Source: JALHMQ01 sp037441125 (GTDB taxonomy: Bacteria > Pseudomonadota > Gammaproteobacteria > Burkholderiales > Burkholderiaceae_F). Taken from it: a stretch of DNA of 7,194 nucleotides. Both the position numbers and the translations under genes were made by a program. The DNA lies in assembly GCA_037441125.1 (NCBI GenBank), contig JBBIST010000119.1:1-7194 (forward strand). Direction: 5' to 3'. Of this stretch, positions 1 through 5,779 are shown one piece after another (position 1 is the stretch's first letter; each line of letters opens with the position of its first letter). The notes under the pieces were generated by a model. The model saw nothing but the letters and a program-made list of their open reading frames with translations, was not told the origin of the DNA and made no database searches.

Positions 1-1
1 G

Positions 2-445
2 GCAGCACTCGACTTCGTCGACGCCGGGTTCGCGCAGTCGCGCCTGGACCGGCCCGAGCCGCGCGTGGCGCTCGGCTGCGCGCTGCGCGGCGTGGCCAGC
101 GCCTGCATCGATGTCTCCGACGGGCTGCTCGCCGACCTCGGCCACATCGGCGAGCGCTCGCGCGTCGGTGCGCGCCTGCAGTGGCGCGACCTGCCTCTGT
201 CGCCGGCGCTGCGCCGGCAGCCGTTGCCGCTGCAGCAGCGCTGCGCGCTTGCCGGCGGCGACGACTACGAGCTGCTGTTTGCCGCGCCGCCGTCGCGGCG
301 CCGGCGCGTGCAGCAGGCGGCGGCAAGCGCGCAGGTGCCGGTGGCGCGCATCGGCGAGATCACGGCCGAGCCGGGGATCGTCGTCCTCGACGAGCATGGT
401 CGCCGCCTCGAAGGCGACTACGCCGGCTTCGATCACTTCCGCTGA
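2..445 (+). CDS. thiL: Thiamine-monophosphate kinase, C-terminal part (5' end outside window)
   Basis: This is the last 147 codons of thiL; the start lies before the window and the reading frame is open from base 2. ThiL phosphorylates thiamine monophosphate with ATP to give thiamine diphosphate, the last step of the cofactor pathway, in the cytoplasm. Two family signatures are visible: IDVSDGLLADL at fragment residues 36-46, preceded by the PRV..G..L stretch, and GGDDYELLF at 85-93 of the AIRS/PurM-like C-terminal domain. A short IGEI segment and a terminal GF..F motif also fit ThiL. Full proteins are about 320 residues, so a little under half is present. The stop codon touches the first base of the palindromic repeat that follows. 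In many betaproteobacteria thiL sits after nusB and before pgpA, as seen here on the downstream side. Identification is firm. Confidence 0.95.
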   Translation, partial: AALDFVDAGFAQSRLDRPEPRVALGCALRGVASACIDVSDGLLADLGHIGERSRVGARLQWRDLPLSPALRRQPLPLQQRCALAGGDDYELLFAAPPSRRRRVQQAAASAQVPVARIGEITAEPGIVVLDEHGRRLEGDYAGFDHFR

Positions 446-569
446 GGGGCTGTGATCAAATCTACTGCGCGTCCCGATCTCGCGCCTGCGCTGCTCGCCG
501 TACCGTTCTGTACGGGTGCGCTGCTCGGCGCAAGCTCGGGCCGCTCGCGACGATTTCCTCACAGCCCCT
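445..569. repeat. Imperfect intergenic palindrome, REP/MITE-like
   Basis: The gap between thiL and pgpA is almost entirely one imperfect palindrome. Outer arms 445-462 and 552-569 pair at 16 of 18 positions, with an uninterrupted 11-bp end (AGGGGCTGTGA / TCACAGCCCCT). After an internal loop, inner arms 473-486 and 527-540 pair at 12 of 14. The tip holds a 6-bp hairpin (CCGTAC 498-503, GTACGG 510-515). It also holds a direct repeat of TGCGCTGCTCG at 487-497 and 517-527. CTGA occurs at both edges (442-445 and 568-571), which could be a short target duplication but overlaps the arms. The structure resembles dispersed palindromic elements (REP doublets or small non-autonomous elements) common in GC-rich proteobacteria. 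Copy number cannot be judged from one window. Transcribed as RNA it could fold and affect thiL-pgpA readthrough. Confidence 0.7.
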
Positions 570-578
570 GACGGCGCG

Positions 579-1130
579 ATGAACGACCCCGACGCCGCAC
601 CGCCGGCCGGGCGCGCGCCGGGCGCTGCCGACGCGCCGCCGCTGCGGCCCGACCGTCGCTTCCTGTTCGCCAGCCCCTGGCACCTGCTGGCGCTCGGCTT
701 CGGCAGCGGCCTGCCGCGTTTCGCCTCCGGCACCTGGGGCACGTTGCTGGCGTGGGCGCTGTTCGTGCTCGTCGATCCGTACCTGTCGGATCTCGGCTGG
801 CTCGGACTGATCGCCGCCGGCCTGTACTTCGGCACCTGGGCGGCGCAGCGCACCGGCACCGCGCTCGGGCGGCCCGACAGCGGCCACATCGTGATCGACG
901 AGATGGTCGCCTTCTGGATCGTGCTGGTGATGCTGCCCGACGAGGCGCGCAGCGCGACGGCGCAGCAGGCGGCGGCGTTCCTGCTGTTTCGCCTGTTCGA
1001 CGTCGTCAAGCCGCCGCCGATTCGCTGGATCGACCAGCGCTGGAAAAACGGCATAGGCGTCATGCTCGACGACGTGGTGGCGGCGTTCTACACGCTGCTC
1101 GCGTTTGCGCTGTGGCTGCGTCTTGCCTGA
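579..1130 (+). CDS. pgpA: Phosphatidylglycerophosphatase A
   Basis: A 183-residue inner-membrane enzyme that removes phosphate from phosphatidylglycerophosphate to make phosphatidylglycerol. Family motifs appear in order: LGFGSGLPRFASGTWGTL at 39-56, HIVIDEMVAFW at 103-113, FRLFDVVKPPPIRWID at 137-152 and GVMLDDVVAA at 160-169. The acidic residues D107, E108, D164 and D165 are likely metal and active-site ligands. Hydrophobic stretches near 54-67, 73-92, 108-120 and 166-182 fit a small multi-pass protein. The first 27 or so residues are Pro/Ala-rich and look dispensable. The frame stays open upstream to a GTG at 516, but that lies inside the palindromic repeat, so ATG 579 is preferred; no clear Shine-Dalgarno precedes it. 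The stop is 7 bases before pncC, suggesting cotranscription. Confidence 0.95.
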   Translation: MNDPDAAPPAGRAPGAADAPPLRPDRRFLFASPWHLLALGFGSGLPRFASGTWGTLLAWALFVLVDPYLSDLGWLGLIAAGLYFGTWAAQRTGTALGRPDSGHIVIDEMVAFWIVLVMLPDEARSATAQQAAAFLLFRLFDVVKPPPIRWIDQRWKNGIGVMLDDVVAAFYTLLAFALWLRLA

Positions 1131-1137
1131 ACTGCCG

Positions 1138-1713
1138 ATGAACGAGACGGCGCGAATCGCGGCACTGGCAGCGGCGATCGGCGCGCGGCTGCAGGCCCGC
1201 GGCTGGCGGCTGGCGGTGGCCGAGTCGTGCACCGGCGGCGGCGTCGGCTTCGCGCTCACCCAGGTGGCCGGTGCCAGCGACTGGTTCGAGCGCGGCTTCG
1301 TCACCTACTCGAATGAATCGAAGCGGCAGCTGCTCGGCGTGCCGGCGGCGGCGCTGCGCGCGCATGGCGCGGTCAGCGAGCCGGTGGCGCGCGCGATGGC
1401 GCTCGGCGCGCTGGCGCGCAGCCGCGCGCAGGTGGTGCTCGCGGTCACCGGTGTCGCCGGACCGGGCGGCGGCTCGCGCGCCAAGCCGGTCGGCACCGTC
1501 TGGCTGGCTTGGGCGGCGCAGGCGCGGCGCGGCGCACCGCTGGCGGTGATCGTCGAGCGCCATCGCTTCGCCGGCGACCGCGCCGCGGTGCGCACCGACT
1601 CGATCCGCGCCGCGCTCGAAGGTGTGTTGCGCATCCTTGATCGCGATCAGAGCCGTCGCGCCAGCCGTGCCGCACGGCCGTTGGGACGCACGGCGGCGCG
1701 TAAGCCTGCCTGA
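1138..1713 (+). CDS. pncC: Nicotinamide-nucleotide amidase, CinA C-terminal family
   Basis: A 191-residue protein made only of the CinA C-terminal domain. The family deamidates nicotinamide mononucleotide to nicotinic acid mononucleotide, feeding NAD recycling in the cytoplasm. Signatures are clear: VAESCTGGGVG at 27-37 with the conserved Ser/Cys-Thr-Gly-Gly loop, the YSNESKRQLLGV stretch at 57-68, GAVSE at 77-81, VTGVAGPGGGS at 103-113 and KPVGTVWLAWA at 116-126. The N-terminal MoCF-like domain of long CinA proteins is absent, as is normal in proteobacterial stand-alone versions. The last 20 or so residues are Arg/Ala-rich, run past the usual domain end and are probably unstructured. ATG 1138 follows the pgpA stop by 7 bases; an in-frame upstream start overlapping pgpA is less likely. 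Such genes are often annotated cinA. Confidence 0.93.
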   Translation: MNETARIAALAAAIGARLQARGWRLAVAESCTGGGVGFALTQVAGASDWFERGFVTYSNESKRQLLGVPAAALRAHGAVSEPVARAMALGALARSRAQVVLAVTGVAGPGGGSRAKPVGTVWLAWAAQARRGAPLAVIVERHRFAGDRAAVRTDSIRAALEGVLRILDRDQSRRASRAARPLGRTAARKPA

Positions 1714-1723
1714 GGCGGCAGGC
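1704..1723 (+). terminator. Hairpin over the pncC stop, possible weak terminator
   Basis: A perfect 7-bp stem (GCCTGCC 1704-1710, GGCAGGC 1717-1723) encloses a 6-base loop that contains the pncC stop codon. It is followed by GAAAACT rather than a run of T, so it is not a classic intrinsic terminator. It may mark the end of the thiL-pgpA-pncC transcript or protect its 3' end. In such GC-rich DNA a stem this short can arise by chance. Confidence 0.3.
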
Positions 1724-1914
1724 GAAAACTCGGGCGCCGCGGGCGCGCGTGAACGAGCGCGCCGGCGCCAGAAGCGATCGCGCCGATGCGCCGCGGGCGA
1801 ACCCGTAGCCCGGCGCGACGCCGATGCCACGCTCGAAGCTCCCGCGTAGCGGGGACGACGGCGGCGCGCATCCGTTGCATAGTGCGCGCGCAGCCGCAGC
1901 AGCATGAGTCGACG
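1724..1914. other. Intergenic region between pncC and the hypothetical gene
   Basis: About 190 bases without a convincing gene. The frame of the next gene stays open back to an ATG at 1786. However, the added codons are Arg-rich and include CGA and ATA, unlike the neighbours, so I read this stretch as non-coding. Only small GC-rich inverted repeats are visible, for example CCCGC/GCGGG around 1841-1855. TTGCAT at 1875-1880 could belong to a promoter, but I see no properly spaced partner hexamer. Confidence 0.5.
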
Positions 1915-2355
1915 ATGATGTTGTTCCGCCCCACGGTCACGCCCGGCGTCGCGCCGCCGCTGCGACTCGGTCTGGCCTTCTTCGAGCCGTCCGACGAGCG
2001 CGCGATCCACGCGATCGTGCGCTGGCTCTCGAGCGAACAGTTGCCGTGGCAGGTGGTCGACGAGCGGCCATTTCACGCGCTGTTGCTGGCACGAGGTCCG
2101 CGCGCCGGCGACGCGCAGCATCTGGCGGTGTTGCGGCTGGCGGCCGACGCCGAGCGCCACGCGGTGGCGCGCTACGGCGACGCGATGCCGTCAATGGCGC
2201 TGCGCAAGCCGCTGCAGCCGATGCAACTGCGCGTCGTGCTCGAGATGGCGGCCGCGAGCCTGATCCCCGAGCACGTCGCCGCCGCTTCGCCGCAGACGCG
2301 CCATCCGTCCGCGTCGCCTGCCTCCGCCCCGCGCCGTCCGGCGACTCTGCTGTAA
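1915..2355 (+). CDS. Hypothetical protein, possibly a degenerate receiver-like domain
   Basis: I do not recognise this 146-residue protein. It has no signal peptide or membrane segment. The core (about residues 16-115) alternates hydrophobic strands and helices: LRLGLAFFEPSDERAI, then a helix, PWQVVDE, HALLLARG, and a final helix after ALRKPLQP. A KP followed by an amphipathic helix, and acidic residues after the first strand, recall the alpha/beta receiver fold of response regulators. The central phospho-acceptor Asp of a true receiver is not evident, so this is only a structural guess. The last 30 or so residues are Ser/Pro/Ala/Arg-rich and probably disordered. Codon use is strongly GC3, like the flanking genes, so it is probably a real gene. 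ATG 1915 and ATG 1918 are both possible starts; neither has a good Shine-Dalgarno. It converges on pyrF with 12 bases between stops. Confidence 0.7.
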   Translation: MMLFRPTVTPGVAPPLRLGLAFFEPSDERAIHAIVRWLSSEQLPWQVVDERPFHALLLARGPRAGDAQHLAVLRLAADAERHAVARYGDAMPSMALRKPLQPMQLRVVLEMAAASLIPEHVAAASPQTRHPSASPASAPRRPATLL

Positions 2356-2367
2356 CGTGCGCGCCGG

Positions 2368-3204
2368 TCAGGCGGCGCGGCCGCCGCTGGCGCGCAGGCG
2401 GTTGATCTCGTCGCGCGTGCGGCGCGCGGCCGCGGTCGCGGCCGGCGCGAAGTCTTCGCCGCTGCCGGCATACAGGATCGCGCGCGAGGAGTTGATCGCC
2501 AGCCCCGCGCCGTGCGCGTCGCAGCCAGCGCGCACGCACGCCGCCAGGTCGCCGCCCTGGGCGCCGACACCGGGAACGAGCAGCGGCAGCGCCGGCGCCA
2601 GCGCGCGCACGCGCGCCAGTTCGACCGGATAAGTGGCGCCCACGACCAGTCCGAGCTGGCCGTTGCGGTTCCACGTGCCGGCGGCCAAGCGCGCGATGCG
2701 CTCGTACAGCCGCTCGCCGCCGACCTCGAGCATCTGCAGGTCGTCGCCGCCGGCATTGCTGGTACGGCACAACAGGAAGGCGCCGCGGTCGGCGTAGGCG
2801 AGGAAGGGCGCAAGCGAATCAAGCCCCATGAACGGCGACAGCGTCACCGCGTCGGCGCGGTAGCGCTCGAAGACCTCGCGCGCGTACTGCTCGGCGGTAG
2901 CACCGATGTCGCCGCGCTTGGCGTCGAGGATCACCGGCACCTGCGGATACGCGCGGCGACAGTGCGCGAGCAGGCTTTCGAGCTGGTCTTCGGCGCGGGC
3001 GGCGGCGAAGTAGGCGATCTGCGGCTTGAAGGCGCAGGCGAACTCGGCACTGGCGTCGACGATCGCGCGGCAGAACTCGTAGATCGCGTCGTCGCGGCTG
3101 CGCAGATGGGCCGGGAAGCGCGTCGGGTCCGGGTCGAGGCCGACGCACAGCAGCGTGTCGGCCTGGGTCCAGCGCTGCGCGAGGCGGGCGATGAAGGTCG
3201 ACAT
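2368..3204 (-). CDS. pyrF: Orotidine-5'-phosphate decarboxylase, type 2
   Basis: A 278-residue cytoplasmic enzyme converting OMP to UMP, the last step of de novo pyrimidine synthesis. It belongs to the longer type-2 PyrF family found in betaproteobacteria and actinobacteria. Motifs in order are LCVGLDPDPTRFP (19-31), FKPQIAYFAA (59-68), VILDAKRGDIGATAEQYA (91-108), DAVTLSPFMGLDSL (118-131), LCRTSNAGGDDLQ (145-157), LGLVVGATYP (185-194), LLVPGVGAQGGDL (208-220) and NSSRAILYAG (238-247). The catalytic Lys-Asp network corresponds to D94, K96 and D99. The frame is open upstream to 3342, but the family usually begins shortly before the LCVGLDPDP motif, so ATG 3204 is chosen; ATG 3213 is an alternative. 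It is divergent from the cyanate operon and in the position pyrF often holds after the thiL-pgpA-pncC block. Confidence 0.96.
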   Translation of the reverse strand: MSTFIARLAQRWTQADTLLCVGLDPDPTRFPAHLRSRDDAIYEFCRAIVDASAEFACAFKPQIAYFAAARAEDQLESLLAHCRRAYPQVPVILDAKRGDIGATAEQYAREVFERYRADAVTLSPFMGLDSLAPFLAYADRGAFLLCRTSNAGGDDLQMLEVGGERLYERIARLAAGTWNRNGQLGLVVGATYPVELARVRALAPALPLLVPGVGAQGGDLAACVRAGCDAHGAGLAINSSRAILYAGSGEDFAPAATAAARRTRDEINRLRASGGRAA

Positions 3205-3371
3205 GGCGGCCATTGTAGGCAGCCCGTCGATCCAGCCGTTCGCTCGCCGACCGAGGGCTGCGGCGGCCGGCGGCGCGACTTGCGCGCGCACGCTTTCGGG
3301 GCGCACCTCGGCGCGGTGAACCAGCGTGGCGCAGTCGAGCACCGCCGCCGGGCACGAGCCTAGGGAAAACC

Positions 3372-3389
3372 TCGACCGGCATCGACCGG
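3372..3389. repeat. Tandem direct repeat TCGACCGG, one helical turn apart
   Basis: TCGACCGG occurs at 3372-3379 and again at 3382-3389, with a 10-base period, about 40-55 bases upstream of the sigma-54 -24 element. Two identical 8-mers on the same helix face could bind a regulator of the cyn operon. They could also be chance in GC-rich sequence. They do not match the NtrC consensus. Confidence 0.35.
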
Positions 3390-3427
3390 TGCGGCAGGCA
3401 AAGCCGCGTGCCGGCGCTGCCTACGCA

Positions 3428-3442
3428 TGGCACGGAATCTGC
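3428..3442 (+). promoter_or_regulatory. Sigma-54 (RpoN) promoter of the cyn operon
   Basis: TGGCACG at 3428-3434, four bases, then CTGC at 3439-3442 match the sigma-54 consensus TGGCACG-N4-TTGC at all but one base. The invariant GG (3429-3430) and GC (3441-3442) are separated by exactly 10 bases. The expected transcription start is near 3454, about 50 bases before the cynA start. An in-frame ATG at 3427 would lie upstream of that start and so cannot be used from this promoter, which supports the start at 3505. Sigma-54 control needs an enhancer-binding protein; NtrC under nitrogen limitation is the natural candidate for a cyanate operon, but I could not find a clean NtrC site. Confidence 0.75.
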
Positions 3443-3495
3443 GTTCGTTGTCCGCCGGGTCGCGAGCCGACGACCGAACTCAACTGCCAGCGAGC

Positions 3496-3499
3496 GAGG
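3496..3499 (+). promoter_or_regulatory. Ribosome binding site of cynA
   Basis: GAGG lies 5 bases before ATG 3505, within AGCGAGG. It supports this start over the in-frame ATG at 3427, which overlaps the promoter. Confidence 0.55.
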
Positions 3500-3504
3500 C
3501 CCCG

Positions 3505-4893
3505 ATGTCGAACCCGTATCGCCCCTTCGATGCCGACCGTCCGATGCGCCTCGGTTGCGCCTGCGGCCAGCACGCCAGCGCCGCCGAGCATGCGGCCGAC
3601 GCGACACTGACCGCCGCCGAGCAGCGGCGCGCCAGCGACCCGCAGGCGCTGGCGCAGGACTTCCTCGAGGCGGTGCTGATGAAAGCCTTGTTCCCGCACG
3701 ACGCCGTGCGGCGCCGCTTCTTGCGCGCGGTCGGCGCCGGCACGGCGCGCGCCGCGCTGGCCAGTGTCGTGCCGCTGGCTTCGCTGCAGGCGATGGCGCA
3801 GGAACGGCGCGCGCCGGAGAAGCCGGACCTGAAGATCGGCTTCATCGCCATCACCTGCGCCACGCCGCTGATCATGGCGCAACCGCTCGGCTTCTATCAG
3901 CGCCAGGGCCTGAACGTGCAGTTGAACAAGACCGCCGGCTGGGCGCTGATTCGCGACCGGATGCTGAACAAGGAGCACGACGCCAGCCACTTCCTGTCGC
4001 CGATGCCGATCGCGATCTCGCAAGGCCTGGGGTCGGTGGCGCAGCCGATGCGCGTGGCGACGATCCAGAACACCAACGGCCAGGCGATCACGCTGCACAT
4101 CAGGCACCGCGAACGGCGCGATCCGCGCACCTGGAAGGGGTTCCGCTTCGCCGTGCCGTTCGAGTTCTCGATGCACAACTTCCTGCTGCGCTACTACGTC
4201 GCTGAGCATGGTCTCGACCCGGACCGCGACATCCAGATCCGCGTCGTGCCGCCGCCGGAGATGGTCGCCAATCTGCGCGCCGGCAACCTCGACGGCTACC
4301 TCGGACCGGATCCGTTCAATCAGCGCGCGGTGTTCGAGGAGGTGGGCTTCATTCACTTGCTGTCGCGGGAGATCTGGGACGGACATCCGTGCTGCGCCTT
4401 CGGCTTCGACCAGAGCTTCATGCGCGAAGCGCCCAACACCTATGCGGCGTTGTTTCGCGCCGTTCTGGAAGCGGCGGCGATGGCGCGCGAGGCGCGCAAC
4501 CGCGAAATGATCGCCAAGGTGATCTCGCCCAGCGAGTACCTGAACCAGCCCGAGGCCGTGGTGGCGCAGGTGCTGACCGGCCGCTTCGCCGATGGCCTGG
4601 GCAACGTGCGCAACGAGCCGAGCCGGGCCGACTTCGACCCCGTGCCCTGGTACTCGATGGCGGTCTGGATGCTGACGCAGATGAAGCGCTGGGGCTACAT
4701 CAAGGGCGACGTCGGCTACCGGCGCATCGCCGAACAGGTGTTCCTGCTGACCGACGCGCGCAAGTTCATGCGCGAGCAGGGCATGCCGGTGCCGGCGGGC
4801 GACGGCTACCGCCGCTTCAGCGTGATGAACAAGGACTTCGATCCGGCGCGGCCCGACGCCTATGTCGAGTCGTTCGCGATCCGGCGCACCTGA
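3505..4893 (+). CDS. cynA: Cyanate/nitrate-type ABC transporter substrate-binding protein (NrtA/CmpA family), Tat-exported
   Basis: A 462-residue periplasmic solute-binding protein. A leader of about 68 residues contains C18, C20, H23 and H29 in the pattern CxCxxHxxxxxH. A Tat signal follows: the RRRFLR motif at 69-74, a weakly hydrophobic Ala/Val-rich stretch, and a likely signal-peptidase site after AMA at 96-98. The mature part begins with LKIGFIAITCATPLIMAQPLGFY and shows the NrtA/CmpA features HFLSPMPIAIS at 162-172, HNFLLRYYVAEHGLDP at 224-239 and GYLGPDPFNQRA at 264-275. The family binds nitrate, nitrite, bicarbonate or cyanate. The cyanase gene in the same operon makes cyanate the most likely ligand, but the sequence does not prove it. 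It is first in the operon, 8 bases before the permease gene. The signal region lies unusually far from the N-terminus for a Tat substrate. Confidence 0.88.
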   Translation: MSNPYRPFDADRPMRLGCACGQHASAAEHAADATLTAAEQRRASDPQALAQDFLEAVLMKALFPHDAVRRRFLRAVGAGTARAALASVVPLASLQAMAQERRAPEKPDLKIGFIAITCATPLIMAQPLGFYQRQGLNVQLNKTAGWALIRDRMLNKEHDASHFLSPMPIAISQGLGSVAQPMRVATIQNTNGQAITLHIRHRERRDPRTWKGFRFAVPFEFSMHNFLLRYYVAEHGLDPDRDIQIRVVPPPEMVANLRAGNLDGYLGPDPFNQRAVFEEVGFIHLLSREIWDGHPCCAFGFDQSFMREAPNTYAALFRAVLEAAAMAREARNREMIAKVISPSEYLNQPEAVVAQVLTGRFADGLGNVRNEPSRADFDPVPWYSMAVWMLTQMKRWGYIKGDVGYRRIAEQVFLLTDARKFMREQGMPVPAGDGYRRFSVMNKDFDPARPDAYVESFAIRRT

Positions 4894-4896
4894 GGT
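4892..4896 (+). promoter_or_regulatory. Ribosome binding site of cynB, overlapping the cynA stop
   Basis: GAGGT begins inside the cynA TGA stop and ends 5 bases before ATG 4902. It decides the cynB start against the much longer open frame that runs back through cynA, and suggests translational coupling of the two genes. Confidence 0.6.
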
Positions 4897-4901
4897 CGGC
4901 G

Positions 4902-5771
4902 ATGAATTCGCTCTCCCTGCGCGCCGGCCTGCTGTCCGGACTGATCCTGGCGCTGCTGCTGGCGGTGTGGCAGATCGCGACCATGCCGGCGCGTCAGGCG
5001 GAACCGGCCACGGCGCTGAGCGCCGAGCAAATCGAGTACCTGAAGCTGCAGGGCAAGGACCCGGCCGCCGCGGCCGTGCAGCGCGACGCCAGCGGTTTTC
5101 CCACGCCGGCGCAGATGGGGCAGGCGATCGCCGATCACCTGTCGCGCCCGTTCTACGACAACGGCCCGAACGACAAGGGCATCGGCCTGCAACTGGCGCA
5201 CTCGCTGGCGCGCGTGGCGGCGGGTTTCGCGCTCGCCTGCCTGGTGGCGATACCGCTCGGCTTCGTGCTCGGCCTGTCGCCGCTGGTGCACCGCGCGCTG
5301 TACCCATACATCAACGTCCTCAAGCCGATCTCGCCGCTCGCCTGGATGCCGCTGGCGCTGTACACGATCAAGGACTCGAACGTCTCCGGCGTGTTCGTGA
5401 TCTTCATCTGCAGCGTCTGGCCGATGCTGATCAACACCGCCTACGGGGTCGCCGCCGTGCGGCGCGACTGGGTCAACGTCGCCGCGACGCTGGAAGTCGG
5501 GCCGCTGCGTAAGAGCTTGGCGGTGATCCTGCCGGCGGCGGCGCCGACGATCCTCACCGGCATGCGCATCTCGATCGGCATCGCCTGGCTGGTGATCGTC
5601 GCCGCCGAGATGCTGGTCGGCGGCACCGGCATCGGCTACTTCATCTGGAACGAATGGAACAACCTGTCGCTCACCAACGTGATCTTCGCCATCCTGGTGA
5701 TCGGCGTCGTCGGCATGGTGCTCGACTGGATGTTCGGCTGCCTGCAGCGCGCGGTCAGCTACGTCGAGTAG
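4902..5771 (+). CDS. cynB: Cyanate/nitrate-type ABC transporter permease (NrtB family)
   Basis: A 289-residue inner-membrane protein forming the channel of the importer, presumably as a homodimer. It starts with one membrane helix (about 6-27). A polar periplasmic stretch (about 30-95) follows, then the BPD-type core with helices near 103-126, 160-180, 220-247 and 258-277. The cytoplasmic coupling loop shows the EAA-like pattern AATLEVGPLRKSLAVILP at 194-211, which docks on the ATPase. The KPISPLAWMPLAL segment at 141-153 and the FIWNEWNNLS segment at 247-256 are typical of NrtB/SsuC/TauC permeases. The stop is 8 bases before the ATPase gene. Family membership is firm; substrate is inferred from the linked cyanase gene. 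The frame is open far upstream inside cynA, but that part is a shadow. Confidence 0.9.
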   Translation: MNSLSLRAGLLSGLILALLLAVWQIATMPARQAEPATALSAEQIEYLKLQGKDPAAAAVQRDASGFPTPAQMGQAIADHLSRPFYDNGPNDKGIGLQLAHSLARVAAGFALACLVAIPLGFVLGLSPLVHRALYPYINVLKPISPLAWMPLALYTIKDSNVSGVFVIFICSVWPMLINTAYGVAAVRRDWVNVAATLEVGPLRKSLAVILPAAAPTILTGMRISIGIAWLVIVAAEMLVGGTGIGYFIWNEWNNLSLTNVIFAILVIGVVGMVLDWMFGCLQRAVSYVE

Positions 5772-5779
5772 GCGCGGCG

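Larger units (their letters stand above)
3205..3504. other. Divergent intergenic region between pyrF and cynA
   Basis: This 300-base stretch holds no convincing gene. It contains the sigma-54 promoter at 3428-3442 and a direct repeat of TCGACCGG at 3372-3379 and 3382-3389. A small inverted repeat (CGGCA 3392-3396, TGCCG 3409-3413) also lies upstream of the promoter. On the minus strand, TACAAT (3217-3212) ends just before the pyrF start codons and could be a -10 box, although no good -35 is seen. GCACC at 3303-3307 and GGTG at 3315-3318 roughly resemble NtrC half-sites, but their spacing is wrong. Confidence 0.6.

Noticed and set aside
516..578. GTG-initiated N-terminal extension of pgpA
   Set aside because: The added codons lie within the palindromic repeat and do not resemble the PgpA family N-terminus.
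1060..2160. Minus-strand open frame of 366 codons across pgpA, pncC and the small gene
   Set aside because: It overlaps well-identified plus-strand genes and has a low-complexity Arg/Ala-rich translation.
3303..3319. GCACC...GGTG pair as an NtrC enhancer
   Set aside because: The half-sites are 7 bases apart rather than 5 and the right half is incomplete, so I do not call it an NtrC site.
4389..4901. In-frame upstream extension of cynB through the 3' half of cynA
   Set aside because: The extension overlaps cynA coding sequence, its translation is Arg/Gly-rich, and a good ribosome site precedes ATG 4902.
3421..5307. Long minus-strand open frame of 628 codons opposite cynA and cynB
   Set aside because: It is an antisense shadow of two clearly recognised genes in GC-rich DNA. 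Its translation is Arg/His/Ala-rich with no family motif.
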